A DNA stretch of 46,220 nucleotides from Bradyrhizobium forestalis (GTDB lineage Bacteria; Pseudomonadota; Alphaproteobacteria; Rhizobiales; Xanthobacteraceae). Below the pieces are notes generated by a model. That model was given only the letters and a program-made list of their open reading frames with translations, was not told the origin of the DNA and searched no databases. This document shows positions 27,351 through 35,383 of this stretch, piece by piece. Numbering within the stretch: position 1 is the first letter of the stretch; each line of letters starts with the position of its first letter. Both the position numbers and the translations under genes were made by a program. The stretch spans positions 1 to 46,220 of the forward strand of contig NZ_PGVG01000049.1 in NCBI RefSeq assembly GCF_002795245.1, written 5' to 3'.

Positions 27351-28466
27351 TTACTCCGCGACCCGCGCGGACTTGTCGCCCGACGCTTCCGACCATTCGC
27401 CGACGACGCGATCGAGGTCGCACAGGTTCTGGTGCATCTGCTCCAGGGAGAAGCCGAGCGCGAAGAAGCGCTCGGCGGTGTCGCCGGGTTGGCCGCGGAG
27501 CAGGCCGTCCTGGCGCACGGCGGCGACCGCCTCGGCATAATGCTGGAGCGCGACGTGGACCGGATGGATCGGCGGCGCGCCTGCGCCTTCGCGCAAGGCG
27601 CTAGCTGCCGAGCGGAGGAAGCGCGCGATCACGGTCGAGACCTCCGTCAGCGGGCCTGCGAGCCGCGTCTGCACGTCGGCCGGCAGCGGCACCACGGTGG
27701 CGCGCCCGATCATCACGACGTCATGGCGCAGCCGCAGGATGGTTCGCAGCAACGGTCCGGTATCCGGCCCGCTCGACAGGCGTGCCGCGCGCTCGCGCTC
27801 GGCTTCGGAGCCGATCGCATTGAGGCTGACCATGGCCGTGCCGATGCCGTCCTGGATCCGGTGCAGCGCGTCGTTGTCGCGGCCGCGCGTGAGACCCGCG
27901 AGCAGCTCGGTGAAGGCATCGGCGATCAGTTCGAGCAGCGTCGCCGCGCTGGCGCGGATCTGCCGCACCGCGCGCGAAGGCAGCACCAGGAAGGAGACGA
28001 GCAATCCCGTGACGGCGCCGACGCCGACCTCGCTGACGCGGTCGATCGCCGAGGTCATGGGATCGGAATGATGCATGGTCGGAACCAGCAGCACGATCAC
28101 GGCGGTGACCGTGGCGGCGCTCAGGCTCGGATTGATCGCGGCGATGAAGGCGAGCGGAGCGACCGAGAGGACCAGCAATCCCAGAAGTCCCGCTTCGCTC
28201 GAATAAGGAATCAGGATCGCGATGGCGCCGCCATAGATCGCGCCGCCGATGGTTCCGAGCATGTAGTCGCGCGTCGCCTTCAGCGAGCGGCCGACGCTCA
28301 TCTGGGTCACGATCAGCGAGGTCAGCACCGCCCAGAGCGGCAGCAGCAGATGCAAGGCGGTCGCGATCGCATAGGCCGCTGTGGCGGCCACCGTGACCCG
28401 GATCGCGAGCCCCAGTTGCGTGCGCCGCGACCGGATCTTCTCGAACACCTTCGCCGCGAATGCCAT
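27351..28466 (-). CDS. FUSC family (aromatic acid exporter-like) membrane protein
   Basis: A protein of about 371 residues with six to seven hydrophobic segments in the first 180 residues (LAIRVTVAATAAYAIATALHL onward) and a cytoplasmic helical half. This is the FUSC/ArAE arrangement of fusaric acid resistance and p-hydroxybenzoic acid efflux proteins. It is half the size of full AaeB and probably works as a multimer. I prefer ATG at 28466, with GGGA nine bases upstream; an in-frame ATG at 28493 lacks a ribosome binding site. It converges with DUF2867 with no bases between the two stop codons. Confidence 0.82.
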   Translation of the reverse strand: MAFAAKVFEKIRSRRTQLGLAIRVTVAATAAYAIATALHLLLPLWAVLTSLIVTQMSVGRSLKATRDYMLGTIGGAIYGGAIAILIPYSSEAGLLGLLVLSVAPLAFIAAINPSLSAATVTAVIVLLVPTMHHSDPMTSAIDRVSEVGVGAVTGLLVSFLVLPSRAVRQIRASAATLLELIADAFTELLAGLTRGRDNDALHRIQDGIGTAMVSLNAIGSEAERERAARLSSGPDTGPLLRTILRLRHDVVMIGRATVVPLPADVQTRLAGPLTEVSTVIARFLRSAASALREGAGAPPIHPVHVALQHYAEAVAAVRQDGLLRGQPGDTAERFFALGFSLEQMHQNLCDLDRVVGEWSEASGDKSARVAE

Positions 28467-28589
28467 GCCCGAATATCCCGGTCCGATCCTCATACGCCAA
28501 GCAAAAGCATAGCTGATGCCCGCGGCCGCAAGGCCGCTTGAAAGGCCAAATCAGCCCGCCTAACTTGCCGGCCAAAACGAGGAAACACG

Positions 28590-29957
28590 ATGGCCCACGA
28601 AACCGCAACGCTCGCTGCCTACGTCTTCAACCTGAAATACCAGGATATTCCGGCGGAGGTGCTGGAGCGCGCCAAGGTGCTGACGCTGGACTTCCTCGGC
28701 AGCGCGATCAGGGCACGGCGCGAGGCGGAATCGACCCCGTCGATGCTGAAGATGCTGGAGGCGCTGGCGCTCGACACCAGGGGCGAGTCCACCGTATTCG
28801 GCGATGCCAAGACCTGGACGCCGGCGGTCGCTGCGCTGCTCAACGGCGCGCTCGGCCATTCCCTCGACTTCGACGACACCCACGCCGATTCCTCGCTGCA
28901 TCCGAGCGCGCCGGTGGTTCCGGCCGCCTTCGCCATCGGCGAGATGGTCGGCGCGTCGGGCCGCGACGTGCTGACGGCGATCGTTGCCGGCTACGAGGTC
29001 TGCTGCCGGCTCGGCAACGCGCTCGATCCGACCTCGCACTACGCGCGCGGCTTCCACCCGACCGCGACCGCCGGCACCTATGGCGCGGCTGCGGCGGCCG
29101 GCAAGCTGTTCGGCCTCAGTGAGACGCAGCTGATCGCCGCGTTCGGCGTCTCCGGCAGCCAGGCCGCGGGCTCGCTGCAATTTTTGGTCAACGGCGCCTG
29201 GAACAAGCGTTACCAGGTCGGCGCCGCCGCGATGAACGGCGTGATCGCCGCAACGCTGGCGCGCAACGATTTCGTCGGCGCGACCGAGTCAGTCGAGGGC
29301 AAGCACGGCCTGCTCGCCGGCTACACCGATGACGCCCATCCGGACAAGGCGGTGGCCGAGCTCGGCAAGAGCTATGAGACCATGAAGATCGGCGTGAAGC
29401 CTTATCCGAGCTGCCGCTACACCCATGCGGCGATCGACGCGCTGATCGCGATGCGGCGCGAGCACAATCTGACGCCCGACCAGGTCAAGCGCGTCGAGAT
29501 CGGCCTGCATCGCAACGGCATCACGCTGACCGGCGACGCCGCGACCAACCGCCACCCGCGCTCGATCGTCGGCGGCCAGTTCTCGATGTTCTTCACCGGC
29601 GCGCTCGCGCTCGACCAGGGCTCGTTCGGCTGGGACGACTACAACCGCCTTGGGGACGCCGCCATCGACGCGCTCGCCGACAAGTTCGACGTGGTGCAGG
29701 ACGATCGCCTCGAGATCGGCCGCACCCATCCCTTCGGCGCGCGCGTGAGTATCACCACGGACGATGGTGTGCATGAGCGGCTCTATGCCGATCCGTCCGG
29801 CGAGCCGACCTCGTTCCCGGACACGCAGGCGATGCAGCAGAAGTTCTTGACCTTGGCCCGCCCGGTGCTGAATGCGCGCGCGGAGAAGTTTGCCGACGCG
29901 ATCATGACGCTGGAGCGGTTCGACCGCGTGGCGCAGGCAACGGAGCTGGGGAGGTAG
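28590..29957 (+). CDS. MmgE/PrpD family protein
   Basis: A 455-residue protein of the MmgE/PrpD fold, which includes 2-methylcitrate dehydratase and iminodisuccinate epimerase. Typical stretches are LTLDFLGSAIRARR, the NGALGHSLDFDDTH motif near 85-97 with the conserved acidic and His residues, FHPTATAGTYGAAAAAGKLFGL, and KPYPSCRYTHAAIDA in the C-terminal half. GAGG precedes the ATG by 9 bases. No propionate genes (prpB, prpC) lie nearby, so the substrate is unknown and the methylcitrate assignment should not be assumed. A repeat element follows. Confidence 0.88.
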   Translation: MAHETATLAAYVFNLKYQDIPAEVLERAKVLTLDFLGSAIRARREAESTPSMLKMLEALALDTRGESTVFGDAKTWTPAVAALLNGALGHSLDFDDTHADSSLHPSAPVVPAAFAIGEMVGASGRDVLTAIVAGYEVCCRLGNALDPTSHYARGFHPTATAGTYGAAAAAGKLFGLSETQLIAAFGVSGSQAAGSLQFLVNGAWNKRYQVGAAAMNGVIAATLARNDFVGATESVEGKHGLLAGYTDDAHPDKAVAELGKSYETMKIGVKPYPSCRYTHAAIDALIAMRREHNLTPDQVKRVEIGLHRNGITLTGDAATNRHPRSIVGGQFSMFFTGALALDQGSFGWDDYNRLGDAAIDALADKFDVVQDDRLEIGRTHPFGARVSITTDDGVHERLYADPSGEPTSFPDTQAMQQKFLTLARPVLNARAEKFADAIMTLERFDRVAQATELGR

Positions 29958-29982
29958 GAGGTCGCGGCGGCGCCGGTCTGCT

Positions 29983-30143
29983 TACCCTCCCCTGGAGGGG
30001 GAGGGTCGGCTCATATTGAGCGCAGCGAAATATGAGACGGGGTGGGGTGACGGTCCCTCCGCATCCAACAGTGCCCGAGCGGAGAGATCACCCCACCCCG
30101 CTCGCGCTTCACGCGATCGACCCTCCCCCTCCAGGGGCGGGTA
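29983..30143. repeat. Palindromic intergenic element, family E copy 2
   Basis: Same plan as the copies at 9585-9743 and 46103-46220. The inner stem here is CTCATATT/AATATGAG (30010-30017, 30029-30036) around the loop GAGCGCAGCGA. The stem bases differ from the other copies while pairing is kept. It lies between convergent genes. Confidence 0.9.
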
Positions 30144-30164
30144 AGGGACAGCGCTCCGCACCTC

Positions 30165-31592
30165 TCAATTCGCCCCAGCGAGCTTCCCCTTCTCGCGCGT
30201 CGCTGCCACCACATCGCGCACCAGATCGAACACGCCGTCGGCTTGCGCCGGCGCGTTCGGCGAGCGGCCGAGCCGTACGATCACCAGCTTCTCCGACGGG
30301 ATCACGATGGTGTATTGCCCGATCGTGCCCTTGGCGAAGAAGGCATCGCGCGGCCAGCCGTGCTCCACGCGAAACTTCGCGCCAAAGCTGTCGCCCTGGT
30401 TGGTCCAGAATCCGGCACCGATGCCGACCCAAGCATTTGGCGTCGGTGAGGACGAGTAGCTCACCCATCCCTCCGGCAAGATGCGCTTGCCGCCGGCGAC
30501 GCCGTCATTGAGGTAGAGCTGGCCGAGGCGCGCCCAGTCGCGCGCGGAGGCCAGCATCTCGCTCGAACCCTCGATCGTGCCTGTTACGTCGAGCTGAAGC
30601 GTGACGTTGACCATGCCGAGCGGCGCGAACAATTCGCGGCGCGCGAAGCGGAGCGCATCGGCGGGCTCTCCGCCGGCGGCATCGCGCAGCAGATGCGCGA
30701 GGATGAGAAAGTTGCCGTCGTGATAATTCCACGCCGTGCCCGGCGCGGTCGCAAGCGGCGCGCGCTCGGCGAAGCTGGCCATATCGTCCTCGGCGAATTT
30801 CATGGTGTTGACCGGTTCGAGCACGGAGCCCAGCGAGGCCTGCAACGAGCTGCCGAGCGCGATGCCGGCGGTGTGACGCAGCAACTGGTCGATGGTGATG
30901 GCATGACGCGGATCATCCAGATTTTGCCAGTCGGCAATTGGCGCGGGCCCGTCAAGCTTCAACTTGCCCTGGCGCACGAGAATGCCCGTCAGTGCAGACA
31001 TCACCGACTTCGTCATGGAGAAGCCGAGCAGCTGCGTCTCCGGTCCGATGCCGTCCGCATAGCGCTCGGCGATGATGCGGCCGGCCTTCATCACAACGAT
31101 CGCGCGCGTGCGGCGGTAGGGCGGCTGCGCGGGCTCGGCGAAGGCGCGGTCGAGCGCAGCTGATAGGCCCTCTCTTTGTGGAGCCACGATCCCGGGGCCG
31201 GCGATATCGGGGAGCAGCGCGGGCTGCTCATCGTCGGGCGGCAACCCGACGTCGACGATCCCCTGGCCGTGCTCGAGCGTGCAACCAAGTCCCTCGCGAT
31301 AGACGGCATGGCTGCGGCCGATCCCGAACAGGGACACCGTGACATCCTTGCGCGTGCGATCGACCTGAAGATCCATCGCCCAGGTGAGCAGACCCGCGCC
31401 CGGCATCGCGTCGGCGGTCTCGGCGAGGTCGCGCATGGGATCGAGTCCGGAGACGAAGGTCTCCGAGCAGAGCGTGTCGGCGATGAAGCCGGTAGCAACC
31501 TTGGGCACATCGCGGGCCCGCGCCGCGCCGAGCGCGAGACCGGCACAGGCGATGGCGGTGGTAGCGAGGATGATCTTGCGGCGACGGGTCAC
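30165..31592 (-). CDS. Exported serine hydrolase (beta-lactamase/NylB-like)
   Basis: A 475-residue protein of the penicillin-binding-protein-like serine hydrolase superfamily. It has a basic N-terminus and a signal or anchor at about 6-27, then about 130 residues of extra N-terminal sequence, then the catalytic domain. The nucleophile is Ser192 in SMTK (Ser-x-x-Lys with Lys195). A tyrosine motif WNYHDGN follows, and a GTIGQY stretch near the end. The pattern is nearest 6-aminohexanoate-dimer hydrolases and esterases rather than true beta-lactamases. Upstream on the same strand is a membrane-anchored AraC-type regulator that may control it. Confidence 0.85.
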   Translation of the reverse strand: MTRRRKIILATTAIACAGLALGAARARDVPKVATGFIADTLCSETFVSGLDPMRDLAETADAMPGAGLLTWAMDLQVDRTRKDVTVSLFGIGRSHAVYREGLGCTLEHGQGIVDVGLPPDDEQPALLPDIAGPGIVAPQREGLSAALDRAFAEPAQPPYRRTRAIVVMKAGRIIAERYADGIGPETQLLGFSMTKSVMSALTGILVRQGKLKLDGPAPIADWQNLDDPRHAITIDQLLRHTAGIALGSSLQASLGSVLEPVNTMKFAEDDMASFAERAPLATAPGTAWNYHDGNFLILAHLLRDAAGGEPADALRFARRELFAPLGMVNVTLQLDVTGTIEGSSEMLASARDWARLGQLYLNDGVAGGKRILPEGWVSYSSSPTPNAWVGIGAGFWTNQGDSFGAKFRVEHGWPRDAFFAKGTIGQYTIVIPSEKLVIVRLGRSPNAPAQADGVFDLVRDVVAATREKGKLAGAN

Positions 31593-31708
31593 GGGCTTTC
31601 TCCGGCTGCGGGGCGTGTGGCGGAGAAGGAGCCTGATACGAGCGATGGGCGCTCGCCGGATTCGAAAACGACCTCGTCGAAACCGATCTGAGGCTGGCTG
31701 ATTTCGGA

Positions 31709-31738
31709 ATTCTTAAGTGATTTCAATGGCCTAAGAAT
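31709..31738. promoter_or_regulatory. Candidate operator upstream of the serine hydrolase
   Basis: ATTCTTA (31709-31715) and its exact complement TAAGAAT (31732-31738) are 23 bp apart centre to centre, about two helical turns. The site is just downstream of the regulator gene and about 120 bases before the hydrolase start. It is AT-rich against its surroundings. Confidence 0.35.
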
Positions 31739-32794
31739 CTAAGCCGTATCAACCTTGAGCCGCCGATATTCCGTCGGCGTCACGCCCGTGACTGCCTTGA
31801 AGGCGCGGTTGAACGGCCCCAGCGACTGGAAGCCGGCGTCCATGGCGATGGTGATGACGGGGACCTCGGCCTGGGCGGGGTCGGCGAGTGCGGCCTTGGC
31901 CTCCTCGATCCGGTGGTTGTTGAGGAACACATTGAAGTTGCGATAGCCGAGCCGTTGATTGATCAACCGGCGCAGCCGGTATTCGGGAATCTTGAGCCGG
32001 TTCGCGAGCACGCCGATGGTGATGCTCTCGTGGCGATAAATCCGCTCGTCCGCCATCAGCCGCATCAGGGCATCGACGAGCTTCTGGTCGGCGGATTCAT
32101 CGCCCTTCGCGGGTTGAGCCAGAATTGTCGGCGCGGCCACCGACGCCGGAAACAGATCGACGCCGTCGACACGCATCATCGCCCAGGCGATGGCCGCAAC
32201 GATGCAGGCGAGCACGCCGGCATTGATCGTGTTGGCGACATCGCCCGCACTGCCGGCAACGAGAATCTGGAGCAGCGCATTCACCCCGCCATAGAGCGCG
32301 GCGGCGCAGACGATGAAAACGCGAACCTTGCGGCGGCGCTCGACCAGATCCGCCGACCACGAAGCGATCGTCTGCCCCACTGCGAGCGCGATGAAACCGA
32401 GCACGATCAGATCGACCGCGATCACGGAGAGGCGAATGTTCCCGCTGGGTGCGATCCAGAGACACCCGACAAAGCTGAAGGCAGTCACCGCCACCCAGAT
32501 CAATCCATGCCACCATTGCAGGCGAAATTCGTCATCGAACAGCGCGCGCGTGAACAGCCAGAACACCACGATGTTGCCGGTCGAGAGCGCGATCAGCGGC
32601 GCATGCCATGCCGGAACCAGCGACGATACGCCGACCGAATAGCTCGCCGCATGTGCGGCCGAGCCGAGCGCGAAGGCCGCGCCGAGGCGGGCAGCGAGAA
32701 CGCTGCGGAAATCAGAGATCAATGACGCCGCCAGCACCAGCAGCAGCGTGACGCTGGCGGAGCGAAAGGCAAGCTCGGTTGCGGCAAGAGTCAT
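31739..32794 (-). CDS. Membrane-anchored AraC family transcriptional regulator
   Basis: A 351-residue protein with about six or seven hydrophobic segments in residues 1-215 and a C-terminal AraC-type DNA-binding domain of about 110 residues. The latter has two helix-turn-helix parts: ITIGVLANRLKIPEYRLRRLINQRLG and VITIAMDAGFQSLGPFNRAFKAVTGVTPTEYR. The final motif is the family signature. The membrane part suggests that it senses a periplasmic or membrane signal directly. It lies upstream of the exported serine hydrolase on the same strand, 146 bases away, its most likely target. No sensor kinase is nearby. Confidence 0.88.
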   Translation of the reverse strand: MTLAATELAFRSASVTLLLVLAASLISDFRSVLAARLGAAFALGSAAHAASYSVGVSSLVPAWHAPLIALSTGNIVVFWLFTRALFDDEFRLQWWHGLIWVAVTAFSFVGCLWIAPSGNIRLSVIAVDLIVLGFIALAVGQTIASWSADLVERRRKVRVFIVCAAALYGGVNALLQILVAGSAGDVANTINAGVLACIVAAIAWAMMRVDGVDLFPASVAAPTILAQPAKGDESADQKLVDALMRLMADERIYRHESITIGVLANRLKIPEYRLRRLINQRLGYRNFNVFLNNHRIEEAKAALADPAQAEVPVITIAMDAGFQSLGPFNRAFKAVTGVTPTEYRRLKVDTA

Positions 32795-33129
32795 CGGTAG
32801 GTGCGATCGGTCGCGGTTGAAGTCAGCCGACCATCGGTCGTTGGGCTTGCTTTTTCAAGGACCATCCTCACTCTCAACTGTCATCGCCCGGCCAGTGCGC
32901 AATTGCGCACTAGGACCGGGCGATCCAGTACTCCGAGACGGCTGTGATTGAACCGATGGGCCGCGGCGTACTGGATCGCCCGCCTTCGCGGGCGATGACA
33001 GCGGAGCAAGGCGTTGACAGCGGAGTATGTGGCACTGTTGCGACGTGACGTCCGGCCCGGCCTTTGTCGCGACGGCGCTGCAAATTCCTGCTACGATCAC
33101 GCCCAAGAAAGCCAAAAAGGAGCCTACCC
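32795..33129. other. Divergent intergenic region with a family B repeat
   Basis: About 335 bases between the AraC-type regulator and the pirin gene. The central 120 bases are a family B element. The flanks should hold both promoters; I see none clearly. Confidence 0.5.
32878..33001. repeat. Palindromic intergenic element, family B copy 2, with nested palindrome
   Basis: Same plan as 3296-3399, but hairpin 1 is enlarged by an 18-bp perfect palindrome, AGTGCGCAATTGCGCACT (32894-32911), sitting where the short TTGA-type loop is in other copies. The 14-bp core TGCGCAATTGCGCA also occurs in the family D element at 8694-8711. Confidence 0.88.
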
Positions 33130-34047
33130 ATGAGCTGGATGCCCGACAACGATCCCGTGCTCGGCGATCCCAAATCCTGCGATGCGCTCGATCTCGTCAT
33201 CGTGCCGCGGACGCGCGATCTCGGCGACGGATTCGCGGTGCGGCGGGCGCTGCCGCATGGCAAGCGGCAGATGGTCGGCCCCTTCATCTTCTTCGACCAT
33301 TTCGGACCGGTGCAGTTCGTCTCCGGCAAGGGCATGGACGTGCGGCCGCATCCGCATATCGGGCTTGCCACCGTCACTTACCTTTTCGACGGCATGATCA
33401 TGCATCGCGACAGCGAGGGCAACGTCCAGGAGATCGCGCCCGGCGCGATGAATCTGATGACCGCCGGCCGCGGCATCGCGCATTCCGAACGCACGCCGGA
33501 TACGCAGCGCGCCGCGGGCCAGAAGATGCTCGGCCTGCAGAGCTGGATCGCACTGCCGACCGGGTCGGAAGAGATCGCACCCTCGTTCCAGCATTATGCG
33601 GCGGGCGACCTGCCGATGATCTCCGAGCGCGACTTCACCGCACGCGTGATCGCGGGTTCGTCCTTCGGCATCGCCTCGCCTGTCGCGATGGTGTCGCCCT
33701 GGTTCTACACCGAGGTCACGGCGGTCGGGGGCGCGACGGTGCCGCTCGATCCCGATCATGAGGAGCGCGCGATTTACCTGGTGGACGGCGAGGTCGAGAT
33801 CGCGAACGAGCGCTATGAGGGGCCGCGGCTGCTGATCTTCCGGCCCGGCGACCGCATCACCGTGAAGGCGCTCAAGGCGACGCGGATGATGTTTCTCGGC
33901 GGCGACGCGCTGGAAGGCCCGCGCCATATCTGGTGGAATTTCGTCTCCTCCAGCAAGGAGCGGATCGAGCAGGCCAAGCAGGACTGGAAAACCGGCCGCT
34001 TCGCGGCAGTTCCGCAGGAACATGAGTTCATTCCGCTGCCGGAATAG
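33130..34047 (+). CDS. Pirin family protein
   Basis: A 305-residue bicupin of the pirin family; some members are quercetin 2,3-dioxygenases, others bind transcription or metabolic proteins. The metal ligands of the N-terminal cupin are present: His74 and His76 in RPHPHIG, and His118 with Glu120 in AHSE. The C-terminal cupin begins about 200 (SPWFYTEVTAVGGATVPLDPDHEERAIYLVDGE). AGGAG lies 8 bases before the ATG. The frame extends 22 codons upstream without similarity. purC follows after 63 bases. Confidence 0.93.
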   Translation: MSWMPDNDPVLGDPKSCDALDLVIVPRTRDLGDGFAVRRALPHGKRQMVGPFIFFDHFGPVQFVSGKGMDVRPHPHIGLATVTYLFDGMIMHRDSEGNVQEIAPGAMNLMTAGRGIAHSERTPDTQRAAGQKMLGLQSWIALPTGSEEIAPSFQHYAAGDLPMISERDFTARVIAGSSFGIASPVAMVSPWFYTEVTAVGGATVPLDPDHEERAIYLVDGEVEIANERYEGPRLLIFRPGDRITVKALKATRMMFLGGDALEGPRHIWWNFVSSSKERIEQAKQDWKTGRFAAVPQEHEFIPLPE

Positions 34048-34110
34048 GCTAATCCGGTGTCCGGCCGCGCAACCAAGTGCGGCTGGATTCCTTGTGCGAA
34101 GGCTCTGCCG

Positions 34111-35025
34111 ATGACCACCATGCTCTCCAGCGACCTGCCCCTGCCCAAGATCGGACGCGGCAAGGTGCGCGACATCTACGCCGTCGACGATGACCGCCTG
34201 CTGCTCGTTACCACCGACCGCATCAGCGCCTTCGACGTGGTGATGGGCGAGACCATTCCGATGAAGGGCGCGGTGCTGACGCAAATCAGCGCGTTCTGGT
34301 TTGGCGAGCTCGAAGGCGTGGTGCCGCATCACATGATCAGCGCCGACACGGACGAGATCATTGCGGCCGTGCCGGCGCTGAAACCGCACCGCGCCGAGAT
34401 CCTCGGCCGCGCCATGCTGTGCAAGCGGACCACCGTCTTCCCGATCGAATGCGTGATCCGCGGCTACCTCTCGGGATCGGCCTGGAAGGAATATGCCGCG
34501 AGCGGCACGCTGGCCGGCGAGAAGCTGAAGGCAGGCCTGGTCGAGAGCGAGAAGCTGGAGCCTGCGATCTTCAGCCCGGCGACCAAGGCCGAGAGCGGCC
34601 ATGACGAGAACATCACGATCGCGCGGATGCGCGAGGTGGTCGGCGACGAGGTCGCCTACACGCTGGAGAGCATGACGCGCGCGATCTACACGCTCGGCGA
34701 GGAGCTCGCCCGCGAGCAGGGCATCATCATCGCCGACACCAAGTTCGAGTTCGGCCGCGACAAGGAAGGCCGCATCATCCTGATCGATGAGGTCATGACG
34801 CCCGATAGTTCGCGGTTCTGGGCAGTGGACGCCTACAAGCCCGGCCAGCCGCAGGCGAGCTTCGACAAGCAACCCCTACGCGACTATCTCGACATCGAGC
34901 GCCGCGCCGGCCGCTGGAATGGCGACGCCCCACCGCCGCCACTGCCCGCGAGCGTGGTGGACGCGACCAGCAAGCGGTATCTGGAAGCGTACCGGCGCGT
35001 GACAGGGAAAGAGCTGAAGATTTAG
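34111..35025 (+). CDS. purC: Phosphoribosylaminoimidazole-succinocarboxamide synthase, long form
   Basis: PurC joins aspartate to CAIR with ATP in step 8 of purine synthesis. The 304-residue protein has GKVRDIYAVDDDRLLLVTTDRISAFD at the N-terminus, VIRGYLSGSAWKEYAASG, and near the end ADTKFEFG and LIDEVMTPDSSRFW, all family signatures. It is longer than the common ~240-residue bacterial PurC and resembles the ~300-residue yeast Ade1 form. Many Rhizobiales carry a second, short purC beside purS-purQ-purL, so this may be one of two. I chose ATG at 34111 with GAAGG upstream; an in-frame ATG 18 codons earlier has no family sequence. Confidence 0.93.
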   Translation: MTTMLSSDLPLPKIGRGKVRDIYAVDDDRLLLVTTDRISAFDVVMGETIPMKGAVLTQISAFWFGELEGVVPHHMISADTDEIIAAVPALKPHRAEILGRAMLCKRTTVFPIECVIRGYLSGSAWKEYAASGTLAGEKLKAGLVESEKLEPAIFSPATKAESGHDENITIARMREVVGDEVAYTLESMTRAIYTLGEELAREQGIIIADTKFEFGRDKEGRIILIDEVMTPDSSRFWAVDAYKPGQPQASFDKQPLRDYLDIERRAGRWNGDAPPPPLPASVVDATSKRYLEAYRRVTGKELKI

Positions 35026-35101
35026 CGGCTGCTGCCGCGCGCTCCGTCATTGCGAGTGCAGCAGGGGTGGGGCTGGGAACCTGCGCGCCGCACCCTCAAC
35101 C

Positions 35102-35203
35102 GTCATCGCCCGGCTTGACCGGGCGATCCAGTATTCCAGAGACGGCGATGTGATACGGAGAAGCCGCGGCGTACTGGATTCCCCGCTTTCGCGGGGAATG
35201 ACA
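35102..35203. repeat. Palindromic intergenic element, family B copy 3
   Basis: Hairpin CGCCCGG/CCGGGCG, core ATCCAGTATTCC paired loosely with GGCGTACTGGAT, and second hairpin TTCCCCGC/GCGGGGAA. The ends are GTCAT and ATGACA, as in the other family B copies. It lies after purC. Confidence 0.88.
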
Positions 35204-35252
35204 GCGGTGGTTGTGGAGGCTTCGGTTTTCCCGTCCACCCTATGATTGACCA

Positions 35253-35267
35253 TTCACATGGTGTGAA
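35253..35267. promoter_or_regulatory. Candidate operator dyad upstream of the SulP gene
   Basis: TTCACA-TGG-TGTGAA is a perfect 6-bp dyad with a 3-base centre, 117 bases before the SulP start. The half-sites are the reverse of the classical CRP arrangement, so a CRP site is not implied. Confidence 0.3.
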
Positions 35268-35383
35268 CGGCATCCCCAGAAGACCATGGCACAACTGTCG
35301 GATATTTCATAATTACAAGAATCCTGTTGCGTTAAGCCCGTAGTCCTCTACGACGGACTTTTTCAGGGGGCGAGCGCAACGGC

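Larger units (their letters stand above)
35026..35383. other. Intergenic region: repeat and leader of the SulP gene
   Basis: About 358 bases. A half copy of a family J repeat (CGTCATTGCGAG, 35045-35056) is followed by a full family B element (35102-35203). Then comes an AT-richer part with a perfect dyad (35253-35267) and a small hairpin followed by U residues (35342-35363) just before the SulP start. Confidence 0.6.
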
